A stretch of DNA of 64,000 nt from Apteryx mantelli (lineage: Eukaryota > Chordata > Aves > Apterygiformes > Apterygidae): the NCBI RefSeq assembly GCF_036417845.1, contig NC_089981.1, forward strand, positions 40,058,668 to 40,122,667. Direction: 5' to 3'. The translations under genes were made by a program, and so were the position numbers. Below the pieces are notes generated by a model that saw only the letters and a list, made by a program, of their open reading frames with translations, had not been told where the DNA came from and ran no database searches. Of this stretch, positions 13,301 through 28,300 are shown piece after piece (positions within the stretch are counted from its first letter, which is position 1; the number at the start of each line of letters is the position of its first letter).

Positions 13301-16300
13301 GAAAAAGAAAAAACTGCATGAGCACGGTGAACATGCTGGAGGAAAAAGAAGAGGTGAGCCCTGTGGTATATGGGTAGATTAAAAAGCAGAGGGCAAACAA
13401 CGCAACGTGGCGATGTTGTTACCGAAAAGGAGATGGTATTCAGAGAGAGCGGCTAGATGGTAGCGGTAATTAGGTTTGGAAATAGGTTGCTAAGAGATGT
13501 TGTTTTTATTAGATAAATACCTTTAATGGACAGTTTGGGTATTGCCGACTGGGCTACTGGGTAACAAGATGGAGTAGAAGACCTCTGGTAACTATTTTTT
13601 CTTTGATAAAAGGATAATCTTAGTTCTGAATGTAGTTGACTGGTGGTGGAATACACTACAGAGAAGCAGGGAAAAACAGATGTAGTATTTCCTAAACAGT
13701 GATATAGGAAGAAGAGATGATAACTGAGCCCAAGAACTTGAAAGTTCTTGGGAATTGTAGAGATGCTGTAACAAGGCTTCTCCATTTGCTTTCTGTTCTT
13801 CCTGCCCTGCGTTTCTATTCTGGTGCTAATGGGTAAGAGTTTGAAAGTACAGTAAGGATAGGAGAAGGCAATTCGCAACTTCATATGTATTCCATTATTT
13901 ATAAAAACATAGTTTTTTTAAGAAGGGAATCATAAGTGAGAAAGCTAGAAAAGGTGTTCCACCGAACTGTCCTCTGAAATTGTTTTTCCCAAGACCAAGA
14001 CTAAATGTACATAATTGCCTGTGAATTGCAATTTCACAAAGAGGATAATTATGAAACAAAGAACCAACTGCACCAATCTTGCTGGCTTTAAAAAGAATAC
14101 AACGTTGTACTGGCCTAATTCATGGTGTTCAAAACACATCATATTTTAGCATCAGCTGGTAACCAAGAGCATGCTTTAATCAAATTTCACTTTTCAGCAC
14201 TAAGTAGAATTGTTAGACTACAGAAGTTTAAACTTCCAATTTAAGGTCGGCAAAGCGAGGGAAGCAAGAAGAGGTTGAGGAGTTTGTCATCAATACCCCT
14301 CTACTAACTACAGGTCACGGCTGATACTGAGTAAAACTCAGATCTCCAGCCCACTCATTTATTTTTGCCTTTACCTGCAAGGGATTTTTTGTGATAAATC
14401 TAGTGGTTTGGATCATTCTGCATGGATTATCGACAACTGATAGTAGCTGCTAGCCTTTTTCCAGCCTAGGCCAGAAGTTCGCTGGCTGTTAAAACACAGT
14501 TGTCTGTCACTCCCAGGGAGGTAATAATCATTTCAAAGCCAGGCTTACAGCTGTCAGACACTGTAATTATCAATGACCATTATGGCTGCTGTTAATACTG
14601 GTGGCAGAGAAGATTGTGTCAGTTCTGAATGTTTATCAATTTCCTACCCGTCAAATCACAGGCCTCTTTACAGTGGCATCAGCAGTAATATCAGTAGCAG
14701 CTGGCTGTGATTTTTTTCCTTGATGCTGCTGCTGGAGCTGACCCCACCCAAGGCAAGAAGGAGAAGTTCAGCGTATGAATGAATTTGCAGACAAGAACGT
14801 GAAATAACACATGACATAGAGAGGGGGTTTCCTCAGAGAATCTTTTCAATCAGCCTGAAAGTTCAGCTAATTGCAATTTAAAGTTTAAACTTCTGTGATT
14901 GTTTCCTGTCTAATGAAGCCTGCAATCCTTTTTGGAGTCTGTGCATACAATTAAGAATGTAATTGAACTCTCTTTTGTATGTGCTGGCTTTGGGACTTTC
15001 CAGTTCCTCTACATGACAACACTGATTGTGTTATATAATGCAGCAATCTTATTTTTGTGCAATAGTTTCAACCCCCATATCACAAAACAGAAAAAAAGAG
15101 TGAACGAAATTGAAGAGTAGTCTATAATTTTAACAGTTACATACATGGGAACTCAAGCGACCACACCAATTCAAAGAATCACAGGGAAGACCTGAATTTT
15201 ACTTACATTTACAATTGGAAAATACATTACTTCACTTTTTTTTCTTTCCTTCTATTGCTGACTGAACTAGATGCAGTAGTTGGAAGCTCTGAGACACTGT
15301 GTTGTGTCTTTGCAAAAAAAATATATATATATCAGACATGCAGCAGCTGTGGTAAAACTTCCGTCTCTGTTTCTGCTAATGATACTGTTCCAAAAGCAAC
15401 GTGAGATGGTTATAAAAGAGGTTGCCAGGGTACAAGCTGACAGCTGACTAGGAAGAGAATATTAACTAGTGATCATCAACTACACAGTTAATATCTGCTT
15501 TTGTAAATAAGAAGCTGCCCTTGTCAGAACATACAGTAGTAAAAAGCTGCTGTGACATAGGTTTTGTTGATTATGTATGTCTCTGTTGCAGTGAGTTAGA
15601 GAGGCCTGCAGCAAAACAGGTTCTCAGAAGTATATTTCCCTAGGGGGCTCTTTTATTCTTATTTTTGTTAATACATAGGTGTCTGTAAAGCAGCAAGGTG
15701 TGGCATATGTGGGTAGATGTGATGAATAGTTTCTTGCAACGTTCCCATGCAGATGTGAGACGGTAATGAGAGCTCAGTATATGAGCCATCCAGCACACTG
15801 TGGGCAGAGGTGAGCAGCTCTGTCCAGACTGCAAGCAAAATGCTATCCACATCAGATTCAAGCAGCAACCTTAGGGGGCAGCCACCCTGAAAGAATATAT
15901 TATCCCCTTGCTGCCAGGAAGGCTTATCAGCTGGGGATTGGTATCATGCTTGCCACAGCAACATGACTTTTGATGTTTACAGAGAGCAGGCAGAGCTCAC
16001 ATGCCCATTCAAAACACAGGCGAAGTAAGCTTGCATCTGCTCTTTCTACAGCATGTAATTGTAGAAGTTCAACAGTGCCTTAAGAATTACTGTAATGGTA
16101 ATGAGTAGTATTTACCTATCCTTCCTCATCTGCCAATGCATATCTTATAGACAGATAAGAATCGATATCCCTATCCTGGAGTGAAGAGACTAAAGAAGTG
16201 GTAGAGTAAGTCAGTATTAAAGCTGGAGGCAGCCAGGTCTTCCTGGCTCTGGGTGAAGCTACTGTGTGAGGAATACAAGTAGTAAACTGGGCAGGTTTAC

Positions 16301-19300
16301 GGGAAAGTGCTTTTTGCCAATTATTAATGAATCATGTTTCTTTATAATGAAGACAGTGAGGGTGAGGCCTGAATTCATCTCCAGGTTTTGCTTTCACTAA
16401 CTTCCCTATTCTTCTTCCTCCTGCTTGATTAGATGTCCTCCATTAATTTTCATATCCTTTCCCTTTTCTGTCATTTACCCAGCCACATAAGTGTAGAAAA
16501 AAGCTTCTTTTGCTAATGATTATTCAGATTTATAAATGCAGTTTTTCATCCTCACTCCTGAATATTGCTTATGCCTAAATTTGACATATAGGAACATTTT
16601 AAACACAGAAATGAAATAATATATATTCTGTTGAAATCAATTTATTCAGTAACAGTCTTATAAAAAACAGATAAAACTTTTCTCTGTCTCTCTGGCAATT
16701 CCGTCCTGTTTCATTGTGTGAATGATCTCTACAAAAATACTGAAGACTGGCAGCTATTTTCCATTCAATAGCACTTGGTTCCTGTTAGACAACTGTGGAT
16801 GCAAAGTATAGTTTTCTGAAGAAGTTCTTATTCAGGACTGATCTTTTTATGATTAGGGAAGCTGTTTTGCAAATGAGAACTGACCAAAATCTTTAATCCT
16901 ACTGTGATACTGAACACTTCTTTTGGTTCAAGAACTTTAAAATGGATTTTATAATCAACTGTAGAATGATGTGTTCATATTAGTCAGGTTTCTTTCCTGG
17001 TTTAAGCTAGATTTCTAGTGATAACCATTGTTTATCTACTTGAGATCAGTAGCTATTGGAGGTATTTGTACATAAATGTTTGATACTTAGGGAAAACTCG
17101 GTGCTAAGAGATGTAAAATGACTTGCTCAAGGTGACCCAATAAGTTGGAGGAGCTAAGAATAGAGCCAGGGCCTCTGGTTCTAGCCTGAAGGTTGGCCAC
17201 CCAGCCACGCCGCCTTCTTCGCAGCTTGAAAGCCCAGAGAAGTTTTAGGGTGTCATTATGCAGCAGCTGCGTGTATCCAGCTGGTAGCCAGGTGTATCTT
17301 TTGAATGTCCATGACTTCTCTGGAACAGCTTTTGCTATTCTTTTTAACTGATTGATCAGTGCTAAAAGGAGTTTGGTACAATGAATTTATAGTCAGCTGT
17401 TATTTTTTCCATTTCCCTCACTTTTTTTCTGTTTTCAGCATTAGTCCATGGCCATCTATCTGTGGCATGTGGCTGAAGCAGGATAATACATTTGGTAGCC
17501 TCTTATCAGCCAGTGATCCCGATAGACAGTTAAAAACCAATGCATGCAGTAAAGTTTTTGCTCAGCACCTTAGTCATCTGTAAGCGAAATGAAATATAGA
17601 GACCAAGTTCTCCCAAGAGCCAGGCCTCAGAGAAAACTGGAAAGACAAGAAAATTCTCCTGATTATGTTTTTGTGATTTCTTTTGATTTCAGCCTCCTGT
17701 GCTGGCAAGTCTGACTTGCTGTCATTGTGTTCAACATTAAGCCAATAGGGCAGGAGCATCCAGTGACTTCAGAAGAGTAGCACTATAAAATATCACTCTT
17801 CTACTGCAATAGCAAGTGTCATTTTGCCTTCTTGGGTGGAGCAAAAACATAAAACTTCTCTAGCACAGAAAACACAAGTGTTTTGCTTGAAATTTCATAT
17901 TGAGCTACCAAACTCTAAAACTGATCTTTTTGAGAATGTAACAAATCCATTTGATAGCCTACAGAGAATAAATACATCTTCCAAAGTTCAAACTGGGCAA
18001 AACGCAGTGTTCCCACCTCAATATATCCTATAGCACCTTAAACATTTTAACTGGACATCAACATATGTCTGAAATGTACTCCTTCTAATTGTCATCTGCT
18101 GGATCCTTCCTGGTGCCATAGAAGAAGAACTTAAGTTCTTCTTCTTGAAAAAGAACTTGAAGTCTTATGCTCTGTCAATGTATCACTCCAGAAACAGCTT
18201 GTGTCCCTGATGAAATTTCATTCTTTGTAGTCATTCTTTTTATTGCATTACATGAGGTTCATGTAAGTGTTACAGCATTTGGTCTGGAAGGGGTAACTGT
18301 CTCATCAGCACAGTTGGAATCAGACCGAATGTGTTTAAATTACCATAGAACTTGAAATCTCAAGTTTGAGTATAGTGTTATTTAACACAATGAAGATGAG
18401 CTTAGCTAGGGAGAAACAAGTGAACTGACAAATATGCTGACAGCAGACAATAATAACTAGCTTTTTTGTAGCTCTTCAGAAGTCAGTGATTTTACTCCCA
18501 GTTCACAGATAGGGAAGCAAAGAGAAAGTGGGGGAAGTAAGTCACCCAGCAAGTTAGACACAGTTAGAAAACATTAGAACAGTTAGAACATTTTCTCCGA
18601 AGTCCCACTCTGGTGCTCCATCAACAAGATCAGTGCTTCTTTTGCTTGAATTTCAGAGAACAGTTATGATTTCACACTCAGGGCTGTTTCAGCTGAAATA
18701 AGCATTATTATTACTCATAAGAAAAAAATTCTTCCACAAACATTCTTCTCCTGGTGCAGAAGTGAACAAAACCACAGAGGACCGGGGTCTTCTCTGGGAT
18801 GCTGGTCCCTTAAAAACTCAGCTTAGCACAGAATCCCAGAAACTCTCCTCCGTTACTAGCTGTTAAGTAATCTGCCTTTGAACCTGGCTGTGCAACACTT
18901 ACTTCAGTTGGGCAAGCCGTGTGAGAAAATACTCTTGCATGTGTTTCTCTATGAGCAACAGCTAAATATTTCCTTAATTTTTGAAACACCTGTGCAACCC
19001 ACTTTTTGCAGACCAGCAATGAATTTATTAACAGTACCAGTCAGATACTTTACCTAACTTTATTACTCATAGTCTGAGTGCTCAGGTCAATATCATTTTA
19101 TCAACATAACCAGTCACAATCATATTACTGTTGATTCACAGGAAATTCAGGCACAGCAACTGAAAGACAGCATATTAACACCTTTTTTTCCACCAAGAAA
19201 ACCCTCATGTGATACAAATAAATCCACAAAGAAAGATTACCATAGCAACACATTCATATCCTAATGTGAGTTTGTCTTTTGCTCTTTATCTTACTAGTTA

Positions 19301-22300
19301 GGTATCTTGAGTTGGTTACTATGTGCTCAATGTCTCCCATCCTTTCAGAATATATAGATTTAAGAGTCAGGTGAATCAGCCGTTTTTCAGGCATTGATAT
19401 AATAAGGTGTGTCTAAGACGCTTTCAGACTGTTCAGGGAAGACAAGTGGGATCTGTTTACAATGCCTGGTTGTAGATCCCCTGGACGAGTGGTTCCATTC
19501 TGCATCAGCTACTTCTGCAGCTCCGAAGAGAGATCTCTGCTTTCTGTAAAGAACTTCCCCCTTTTACTTTTTGCAAGTATGCGATAAGATCTTGTCACTT
19601 CTGTTTTCAGGGTCTTTTACTGGCTTCCTTTCCTTTTCAGCTCTGATGTAAGCTTTCTGGTCTCAATCCATTTCTGTAGTGTATATAGCTCACTGATAAT
19701 ATTTATCATCAGGTGGTAATAACTGGTCATGTGAGGTCAATTGTTTTGACTACTGTATTTACTGATACCTTCAGTGAATTTTGCTTCAAGAATGTAAGCA
19801 GTTTTCCCTGGAAAAAAAAATCTCTTGGTGCTTTATCAATAAGAAGTTACTGTATTTCTAGGAATTAATCTTTATGATAATGACTTATGCCTGATTTGCT
19901 ATTTGATTTGGCTCTTCCTGACTGTGAATCTGACTTCATAATGCTTTCCGTTGTCAAAAAGCTCACAGTACCTGAACTGAGGTTTGTTATTGTATCGAGT
20001 CATTTATCATTCAAACACTGATTTAATTCTACATCTTTACAAAAGGTTCAGCTATATCTAATTCAAATAAAAGATTACTAGGGACAACAAGCATCACAGC
20101 AAAATCATTTGGCTCCACAATGATTCCAGCACTTCTGTGAGACAACAGTGCTTCACTGTTTGAGGGTTCTTACATTCAAGCAATAGTGCATTGGCCTTAT
20201 GTATCTTCAATTCCTAAATGTGTTCATAGTTAAAACAATCTTCCTGTGCTGTGCTGGAGAGTCTAGTGCCTACTTACCTTATAGACAAGCATTTCCATTT
20301 CAGTTCAGATGGAACTGAAACTTTGAACGTTTGAAGAGAATTATTTCCACTGTAACCGTGATGCTAGCAGAAGTCAGGTGAAAATGCTGATTTATTTCTA
20401 CATGTACTGCTACTTAATCTGTTTATGTTTTAGGAGAATATAAAATATCATCTGCTGCAATATAACTATTCTGTTTTTTTTCACTTTTGGATTACTTGAG
20501 AGTCTGGATGTGCTTTTTTTAATGCTTGTGTCTTTAATATAGGGATTTGAATTCACAGAATATTAAGACCAAATCATGCAATTATTCTTGCTGTATTTGT
20601 GATAGCAACAGCATTATGTATATACTAATGTTAATTACAAAACCTAGTTGCTAAAAATACTTTATTCCTAAAACAATTTTGAAAAAGATTCAAAATTAGG
20701 ATTGTAGGATTTATTAAAGAAATATAACTCACCATCTAGCTTGGGACCTGCATGTATCTTAGGGAAATTTCTTGCTAGTCAGCATTTTCAGTATAAATCT
20801 TGAGAGTCTTGAAACTGTAGTGTACAGAGGCATGAATTCACAAAGAGGCCAGAGTCTGGAAACATTTTTGCCACCAAAAATTCCAGTAGAAACTGTCTGC
20901 TGGCGTAGGCATTCTGGTCATAGGTTGTGTGATCCTTGTCCTTCTGGTGTTGGGGAAAAACAAGAGGGAGTAGTGGGTGTGATAGTGTTTTCTGTCATCC
21001 TGACAAGCTTGCATTGATTTAAGGTAGCACAAGAGCTTTCCAATTGACTTATATAGACCTGAGATAAGATTTAATTAAGTAGCTTGTGTTAATCATTGCA
21101 TGTTCTTACACAAAGCAGTTGTTCCAAAAGGTGACTTTTTGGTGGACCCATATGTACTGCAGATCCCAACCCAAATCTTTCTGCTGATGAAAATCTCAAG
21201 TTTGTTTGTTTTTCACTCATTCTGTCCTTAACATTTCCAGAATTAAATTTCAAGGTCTTCAGCAAGTGACACTGAAATGTGCATTTCATGAGTTTAATTT
21301 TCTTCAATAGTACGTAGTATGCTTCCCAGTGTTCCTAAAAGTCCCATGGTTGCCATCCCTCTATTGGGAATGTACCCGTGCCTTGGTGCTTTTTGGGTTA
21401 TTATGGAAAAGAACAAGCTGGTATCAACCCAGTCTCCACCTCTGAAAATGCAGTAGCTTGTACACACAGCTGGATATGCAACTTGTTTTTTCTCTGGGAC
21501 CTTTCATTACTGCCTGTGAATTAAGCTCTGTTGAGGCCTCGAACTTCTTCCATGATCTGTTCCTCAGGGAATGTTGTCTTGCTTCCAAGATTGTTTCTTT
21601 ATTTTCTCTTTCATATCCAGCATTTCTGATCTCTTCAAGTCATACCATTTGGAAGGCCCTGTGAATAACAATAACCATACAGCACAGTTAGCAGAACTTT
21701 ATTCAAAATCCCATAATGGCAAGAGGGCAACGTTTCAGTGTATCATCACAAAATGAGTCAGCTACTTTTTCTGACCAGTGAGGCTCGTAAGTAGTTCCCT
21801 TCGGTTTTCATTCATGATTTAGTTATCATTCAGCATATTCAGCTGAAATCTGCATGCCTCAATCACGCATTTGGGGGAGTCCTTACCATTAGAAGCCAGT
21901 GTGCAAGGTCAGGCTATCGTAAACAACCTCTAAATAATGAACTATCAACAGCTACAAGTCCGTGATCCAGTAGGAAACCAACAATAACAAACCACCATGC
22001 ATAATCCACTGGCTGTAAGAAACCACATGAAAATAATATGATATGTGTAAGACAATGGTCAGAAATAAGTCAACAGATGTGGCAGCCTTGATTATGCTAC
22101 TTGAAAAAAACACATGGATAAAAAAGAATGTACAGAAAAAATGCGCAAGAAGGAAAGGTGTTTAAGTGCTTCGGCAAGAAACCAGTTGGCAAATTTTTAT
22201 CTTAAGCTTTTAAGGAGTGAAACAGTGAGGGGAAAATATTCTAGTGTCTTCCTTTTCTCCATTTTTAGGGCATAATATCCAGATGTCCATTCTTTCTTTC

Positions 22301-25300
22301 TTTTTTTTCCCTAGTTGGGTTATGTAAGTGGTTGGCCAAAAACTAATCCAATTTTTTTTTAGGACTGTGCTTATTCTAATGAACACAAACAGTGTTTATT
22401 CCTTTTGCCTATTCTCCAGACTTTGAGAATGCAGATGATGCTATACCTTATTCTGCTTTTTCTGTGTGAAAATCACAAATACTCAAAAGTAGTGTTTTAT
22501 CCATATTTAAAACTGCAAAGTCATAAATATACACGGATTCTAGATTTAGATACACTTGAACTTCCAAAAAATCTCGATGATCCAAATTATATCTGCTTAA
22601 GTCCAACACATGCAAAGTTACATCTATATTTTTAATCTGAGAAATTCCTGCTGAATTTAGTATGAATCATTAAATCATGCATTAAATTGGAGATTTCAGT
22701 TCTGCAGTTTGATGCTCCAGTTGTTTTTTTGCCATATACAATGGATTACTGGACAATGTTTTAATGAACATACAGCTAAGAACTATATTCCCCGACTGAA
22801 GTGTTTAAAATTGTGCTACTCTGCAATGTTCTGTAATGTACTTCCTTGTAAATTCTAATAAGGAACTTCTGTAAAAAGGGTTGCGTTTTGTCTCAATTTT
22901 CCCTGGCACTTGAACAAAATGGAGAGAAGATGCAAAAAAAAGTGTGAAGGAGTTCACCTGCACTGTGAAGAAGCTGAGCTGGAATAAGCATGGCTCTCTG
23001 CTGTTTGGGCAGCGCTCTCCATCCTGCCATCACTCGTTACTAGGAAGTCAGCACTAGTCATTTGTCCTTTGACATGTCTTACTTTGTGAGACATATTCTA
23101 GGCAGCCTTGTTGTTTTTAGTATGTCTGCTAGGCTAATGTTATCGCTGTGTTAATGACTGGCTTTCAGAGCTTTTAAAAGGTTCTTGGGGTTCCTTTTTC
23201 TGTTGTTTTACTGTGAAATGGCATTGTTAGAGTCAATAGATATTCTACTTTTTATTCAATGTCTTTTTTCTTTCTTCAATTTTGGTCATTGCTTTCTTTT
23301 GTTTAATGAACTTATCGTACAAATAAGTTTAAAATGTTGAGAATACTTATTAGAGGTTCTCATGTATAACTTGGAAGAGCAGAGGATATAGAGCAAACAG
23401 TTATTCACCTATGCTTTCTTTCTTCTTTTTTTTAACTTTAGAATTTTTGTACCAAGATATCAAAACTTTTTTTAATGTCATCTGAAAAACTGTTTCAAAC
23501 AGCACCTGGTGTTATTATTGAGTAGCACACTGCAAATAATTAGAATTCAAAATCTGTCATTTAATTGGACTTGTTGATTATATGTCTGATTTTGTATGAA
23601 TTTATTATCTGATTCAGGTTTCCCATGACTTGACAAAGCTTAGATAGAGGCTGAATGCAAAAGTTGCAAGAGAGTGATAAAATAACAATATAATAGTTCT
23701 TTGGTCTTATAGCTTTTTTTATCAGTAGATCTTAAATCACTTTTATTAAGGAGGTTAGTTGCAAACTGAGGTAAAGAGATGAATCTTATCGAGGTTATAT
23801 CAGCAGGTCAGTAACAGAGCAGGGGATAGACATCAGGCCCTCTGAGCTCCAGGTAGGGGATCTGCCTGCTGAGCAACACTGTCTCACCTGCTTTCATCCC
23901 AAATGACTAAATAATTTACTTTCACAGTCAATCATTGAAGATCAGACTCCAACTATTATTCACCACATGTTAGTGTCATGTACATTTCTTCACCTGGATT
24001 GCGTGGAACTGATCCCAACTGATTCTTTTTGCAATCCCTGTTAGTCAGTCTTTGGGGTTAGACGACTCATTATGCAGCCTGAAGCTTTCCTAGTATCGAC
24101 AATGATGATTCTGCTTTCGTCATCTCTAGGGGGGCATGTCTGATATCTGTCTAATTCCAGGACTATGATTTCACTGCCTGCAATGTTTCCATTGAAGTGC
24201 GGCACAGCTGTACCATGTTCTGATGCAGTCTGAAAGCTCCCATCCCACTCTTGGGTGAAACTCTTACAAATAGAATAATATTAATGTCAGCAGTGAGGAT
24301 GTTTATTGTAAGTGATGACACTGTATAGGCTCACTCAGGATGTTTACCAGAGCAATAGTTGCCAAGCAGATAAAGCATGTTTGGAAGATGCATTAGCAGA
24401 TTTTTTTCTTCCTGCAGCAACTGCTGAGGAATGAAACGTATTTCTTGTACCTCCTTGCATTTTTAGTGACACTGTGCATGCTTGACTCAGTAATAGTGCC
24501 CCCTACCCTTTTTATAAAAGTAAATTAGTAGTCAGAAAAGCTTCTAATATTTCTGCCCGTCAGCAAACACATACAGAGACATTGACTTTGGTGGCCAGTG
24601 AACAGATTTGTTAAGAAAAACAATTTATAAGAAAGTTAACTGCTTAAACTTTGTTCCACATCCCTTTTCCAGTGTGCACTTACTTACAGAAGAAGAGAGT
24701 ATATAGAGTCTAAAAATAACACAGAAATGTAAGGAATACCTATCTAATTAGGTGGAGAAAGGATATCCTCCAACTACAGTGTATCGCTTTCTGGCTACTA
24801 TTTATATTCCCAGCTGCATCTCTTCTTTGTTTTTCTTTCTCTTCATTTCAGAGATCCGCCTGAGTCCACTTGGCTCGCTGGGTTAGCAAGGCTACCTCAT
24901 CACTTTTTATGTAGGGAAGTGATGAAGCTACTATCTCTTTTGCCTTTTCAGCCCAAATAGGGCAAATTAGGTGCCCAAATATAACTGGGATGTGGGAACA
25001 GCCTTGGCACAACTACAGAGCAAGGCAGGATTTTATACCTGTGGATCTATGGAGCAATATCTTCACTTTCTTGTCACCACACCACAGTATTAAGAAAATG
25101 TTGCCTCTGTTTTTTGCAGGCACTCCTTGCAGTATGCAGGTAAGGTCACTTTAAAATGTTTTCTGTGACTTTATGGTCTTTAAAAAGCCAGGTGTGCAGA
25201 AACTTTTTTTTCTGTTGTTGTTGTTGATCGGCAATCTTTTGTAGATGTATCTATGATTTTTCTCTCCCATGCAAATTCTCAAAGTTTAGAAACATTTTAC

Positions 25301-28300
25301 TATGCCAAATTGAAATGAGATATGAAACATAAAAGCTTTCTACAAGGAAATTTTGGACTAGGTTCCTTAAAGCCATCTACTTTTATTGTAACCCTGTAAA
25401 CATTTTAATTTAACATTTTCTTTCATGCAAACTAATTAATTAAATTTCAAAATGAAAGGCAGTTTCAAAGTGAAAAGCAAAACTTTCGTTTTGTCTAAGT
25501 ATCCACAAGGGATATTAGAAAACATGGGTTATTCCCACTGAATCTGGAAGTATATTTCCTATAAATCACTTTAGCTTTCACAATTTGGCACTAGTCCAAG
25601 GAAAGTATTTCATCTGACAACTCCCAAGAATTTGTAAGTAAAGACTTTCCCTGTAAGCCAGCCATTATCTGAAGAGACCTTGTTTATTGTGTAGGTGGCT
25701 GATTTCCAGGCTTGTTAAAGTCTCAGCTTTCTGTAGAGAATGGTGACTAGCAGAGCAAGAATATCATAGTTGGCAGAAAGGAAAGCATCACCCCGCTGCA
25801 CTGAGTCGCTGTACACATTGCTTGATCATTGGTACTTTTTTGTTGAGATGGTAAAGGATTGCAGCCTCATAGACACATGCTTGCTCAACCCTCTTGGAGC
25901 CTGTAGAATTTGACTTCTAAATTTTGATCAGTACGTAGTCATCCCAGTTTAGACTCCGATTTTCCCAGCACGCCTTCCTTTCCCCATCAAGCCCTGAGGG
26001 ATTCACGGTTAGGTGTGTTTTAATGATATTGACACGTTTCTGCTGCTGACTGGGATTGGGACTAATGAATCATTTTACGTAATGGAGCAAACGCTATCCA
26101 GTGGTTTTCATCACTACTGACCTGGGCTTTAGTCCAGCTTCTGACATAAAGGTGGAAGCCTCTGTATCCTATTACAGTTGGCTGAGCTGTGAATTCCTCT
26201 AGTGAATGGTTTTACTAATATACTTTAAAGAAAGAGTGGAATACTCAGGGAATAATAATGCCATCCAGGTCAGTGTGTACTGTAGTGTGTTAGCTAGTGA
26301 CTGAATATTATTTTTTGTATATTCCAGTTCTCCCAGATGCCAAAATGGCAGTAATTGGACTTAGTATTTCTGCTGACAAAATGTTTTGGCATCTGAAATG
26401 TTTCATGAATCCATGTCATAGGAAGTTTTGTGTTCAGAGGACATTTCCACTACTCAGGAGTGAAATATGCATTCTTACTTAGCCGTGAAGTAGTTTTTCT
26501 AAGAATTCTTGAAAAATACAAACATCCACTGGAGATAGCATTGAACTGAGAGCCAAGACCTGAAATGTCCAAACCTCAGGAAAGGCTAGGAATCATACGG
26601 CCTGATTTCTAGATTTGGCAGGGGGTGAATCAAGGTTACCAGGGACTTTTTAAAAGAAATTTTAATCTGGTTCCAAAATGTCACTTTTCTCTCATTCATC
26701 ACTAGCATGCATTAAAACAGGTGATAATATTAGAAAGCTAGATATCAATGCTAAGCCAGGATTATGAGGAAGCATATTATCCATGTGTACCTGTCCAGGA
26801 CTTAAAATCTGTTTAATAAATTTGGAGCAAAGCACTTACAGTAAACTAGAAGGAAAATCTAAATTCTATTAAAGCAAACAGAGAATGAAAAATATCTGCA
26901 CCTTCAAGACCCTAGTTCTGTTTCTGTTTTCAGCCCTCATTCATCACATCCTGGTTACCTATCAATCATCTTGAACCACAAACCAAAAAGGAAAATCCCC
27001 ATGAGAACAGCACGCTAACACTTCCTGGTTTCCATGCAATGCACAGTGTGGTTTTACCAAGAAGTCTGTTAACAACCTTGTGTCTAAGTACTCTTTTAGC
27101 AGGCTTTCTGCAAAGTGGGGCAAGTTTTTGCAAATCTTCTTCCACTTCAGTTGCTTTGATGTATCTTTGCAGTTATTAAAATAACATATTTTTTGCACAT
27201 AAGACAGTATCCCCTTGAAAATTAAACCACTAGGTGTTCTATCTTGAAGACAATGAAAAGCAGAGAGCAGTACATAACACACCCATGGAGTGGACCGAAA
27301 ATCTTTATGGAAAAGTGACTCCAATGGGAAGAGTTTGCATGAGTCAGCAGTACTCATTATGAGTAAGGGTGGCAGAGCCATGGGGAAAAGGGAGATTGCA
27401 CCTGGCTTCTTACTGTAACAGCACCTAACAAGCCTCTGCTACTAATAATCTGAGTGTAACTCATCCTTTCATGAAATTACAATGCTCTTTAGTCTATCTC
27501 TGCCAATTATATCACACTAGTGGGCTCTGGGGAGCAAAGTGTCTGTGGAACTGGAGGTGGCGATTTTGGCTGAAGAGCTTTGATCCAGAAGCTGAGTAGG
27601 CAAAAGCCTAACAGCTGTAGGTGCAAGGTATGAAGCTGAATCAAATGCAAGTTGTCTTCACAAGACGTCACAGATGACAGACTGGTTTAGATACAGGAAG
27701 AAGGGCGATAGCAGAGGAGGGCTTGCCAAAGAAGAACATGGAGCTGCTTTCTGAATACCTACGGATGACAGAAAGTGGAAGGGCTGGGAGAGAAACAGAG
27801 CACCAGAAATCCCTGGAAAGGCAGGGAGAAATGGCCTGTGTGAAAGTTAACGCCTTCCATGCTCATTAAGCTGAATGGTGGCCCAGGGGCATTCCATGGC
27901 TTTGGTTTGAGTCACCAAAGTCTCATGGTCTGGATGAGATTAATGATGATGACAGTTCAGGCATGCTTATTACTTCTTGCCTGTTTTAAGAACTATTATT
28001 AAACAATATTGCCTTTCAGCTATAGCAAATCACATGGATATTAGGGAACCATCATGGCACTGCCAACCCCCACAGCCTGCCAGCTATGAAAAGCATGGCA
28101 GAAGGAAGCATTTGGGTGCTGACTCTGACTCCACTGTGAGTCCACTTAGAATCAGACCCTTTGAAATGTCAGGCAGATTGAAAGGATCGGTAGTAGTTTA
28201 GCACACAGTTGTATGTTGCCCTGGCTGTTGAAATGGGGAAAAATAAGTATTTTACATAACTATATTGAAGCCAGCTGAGTTACACTAATAGAAAAATAGG

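Noticed and set aside
13453..13884. 143-codon - strand open frame in intron 1
   Set aside because: No domain or signal was recognised and it lacks a plausible start context or exon structure; considered chance.
26962..27381. 139-codon - strand open frame in intron 1
   Set aside because: No family resemblance and no supporting splice or promoter signals.
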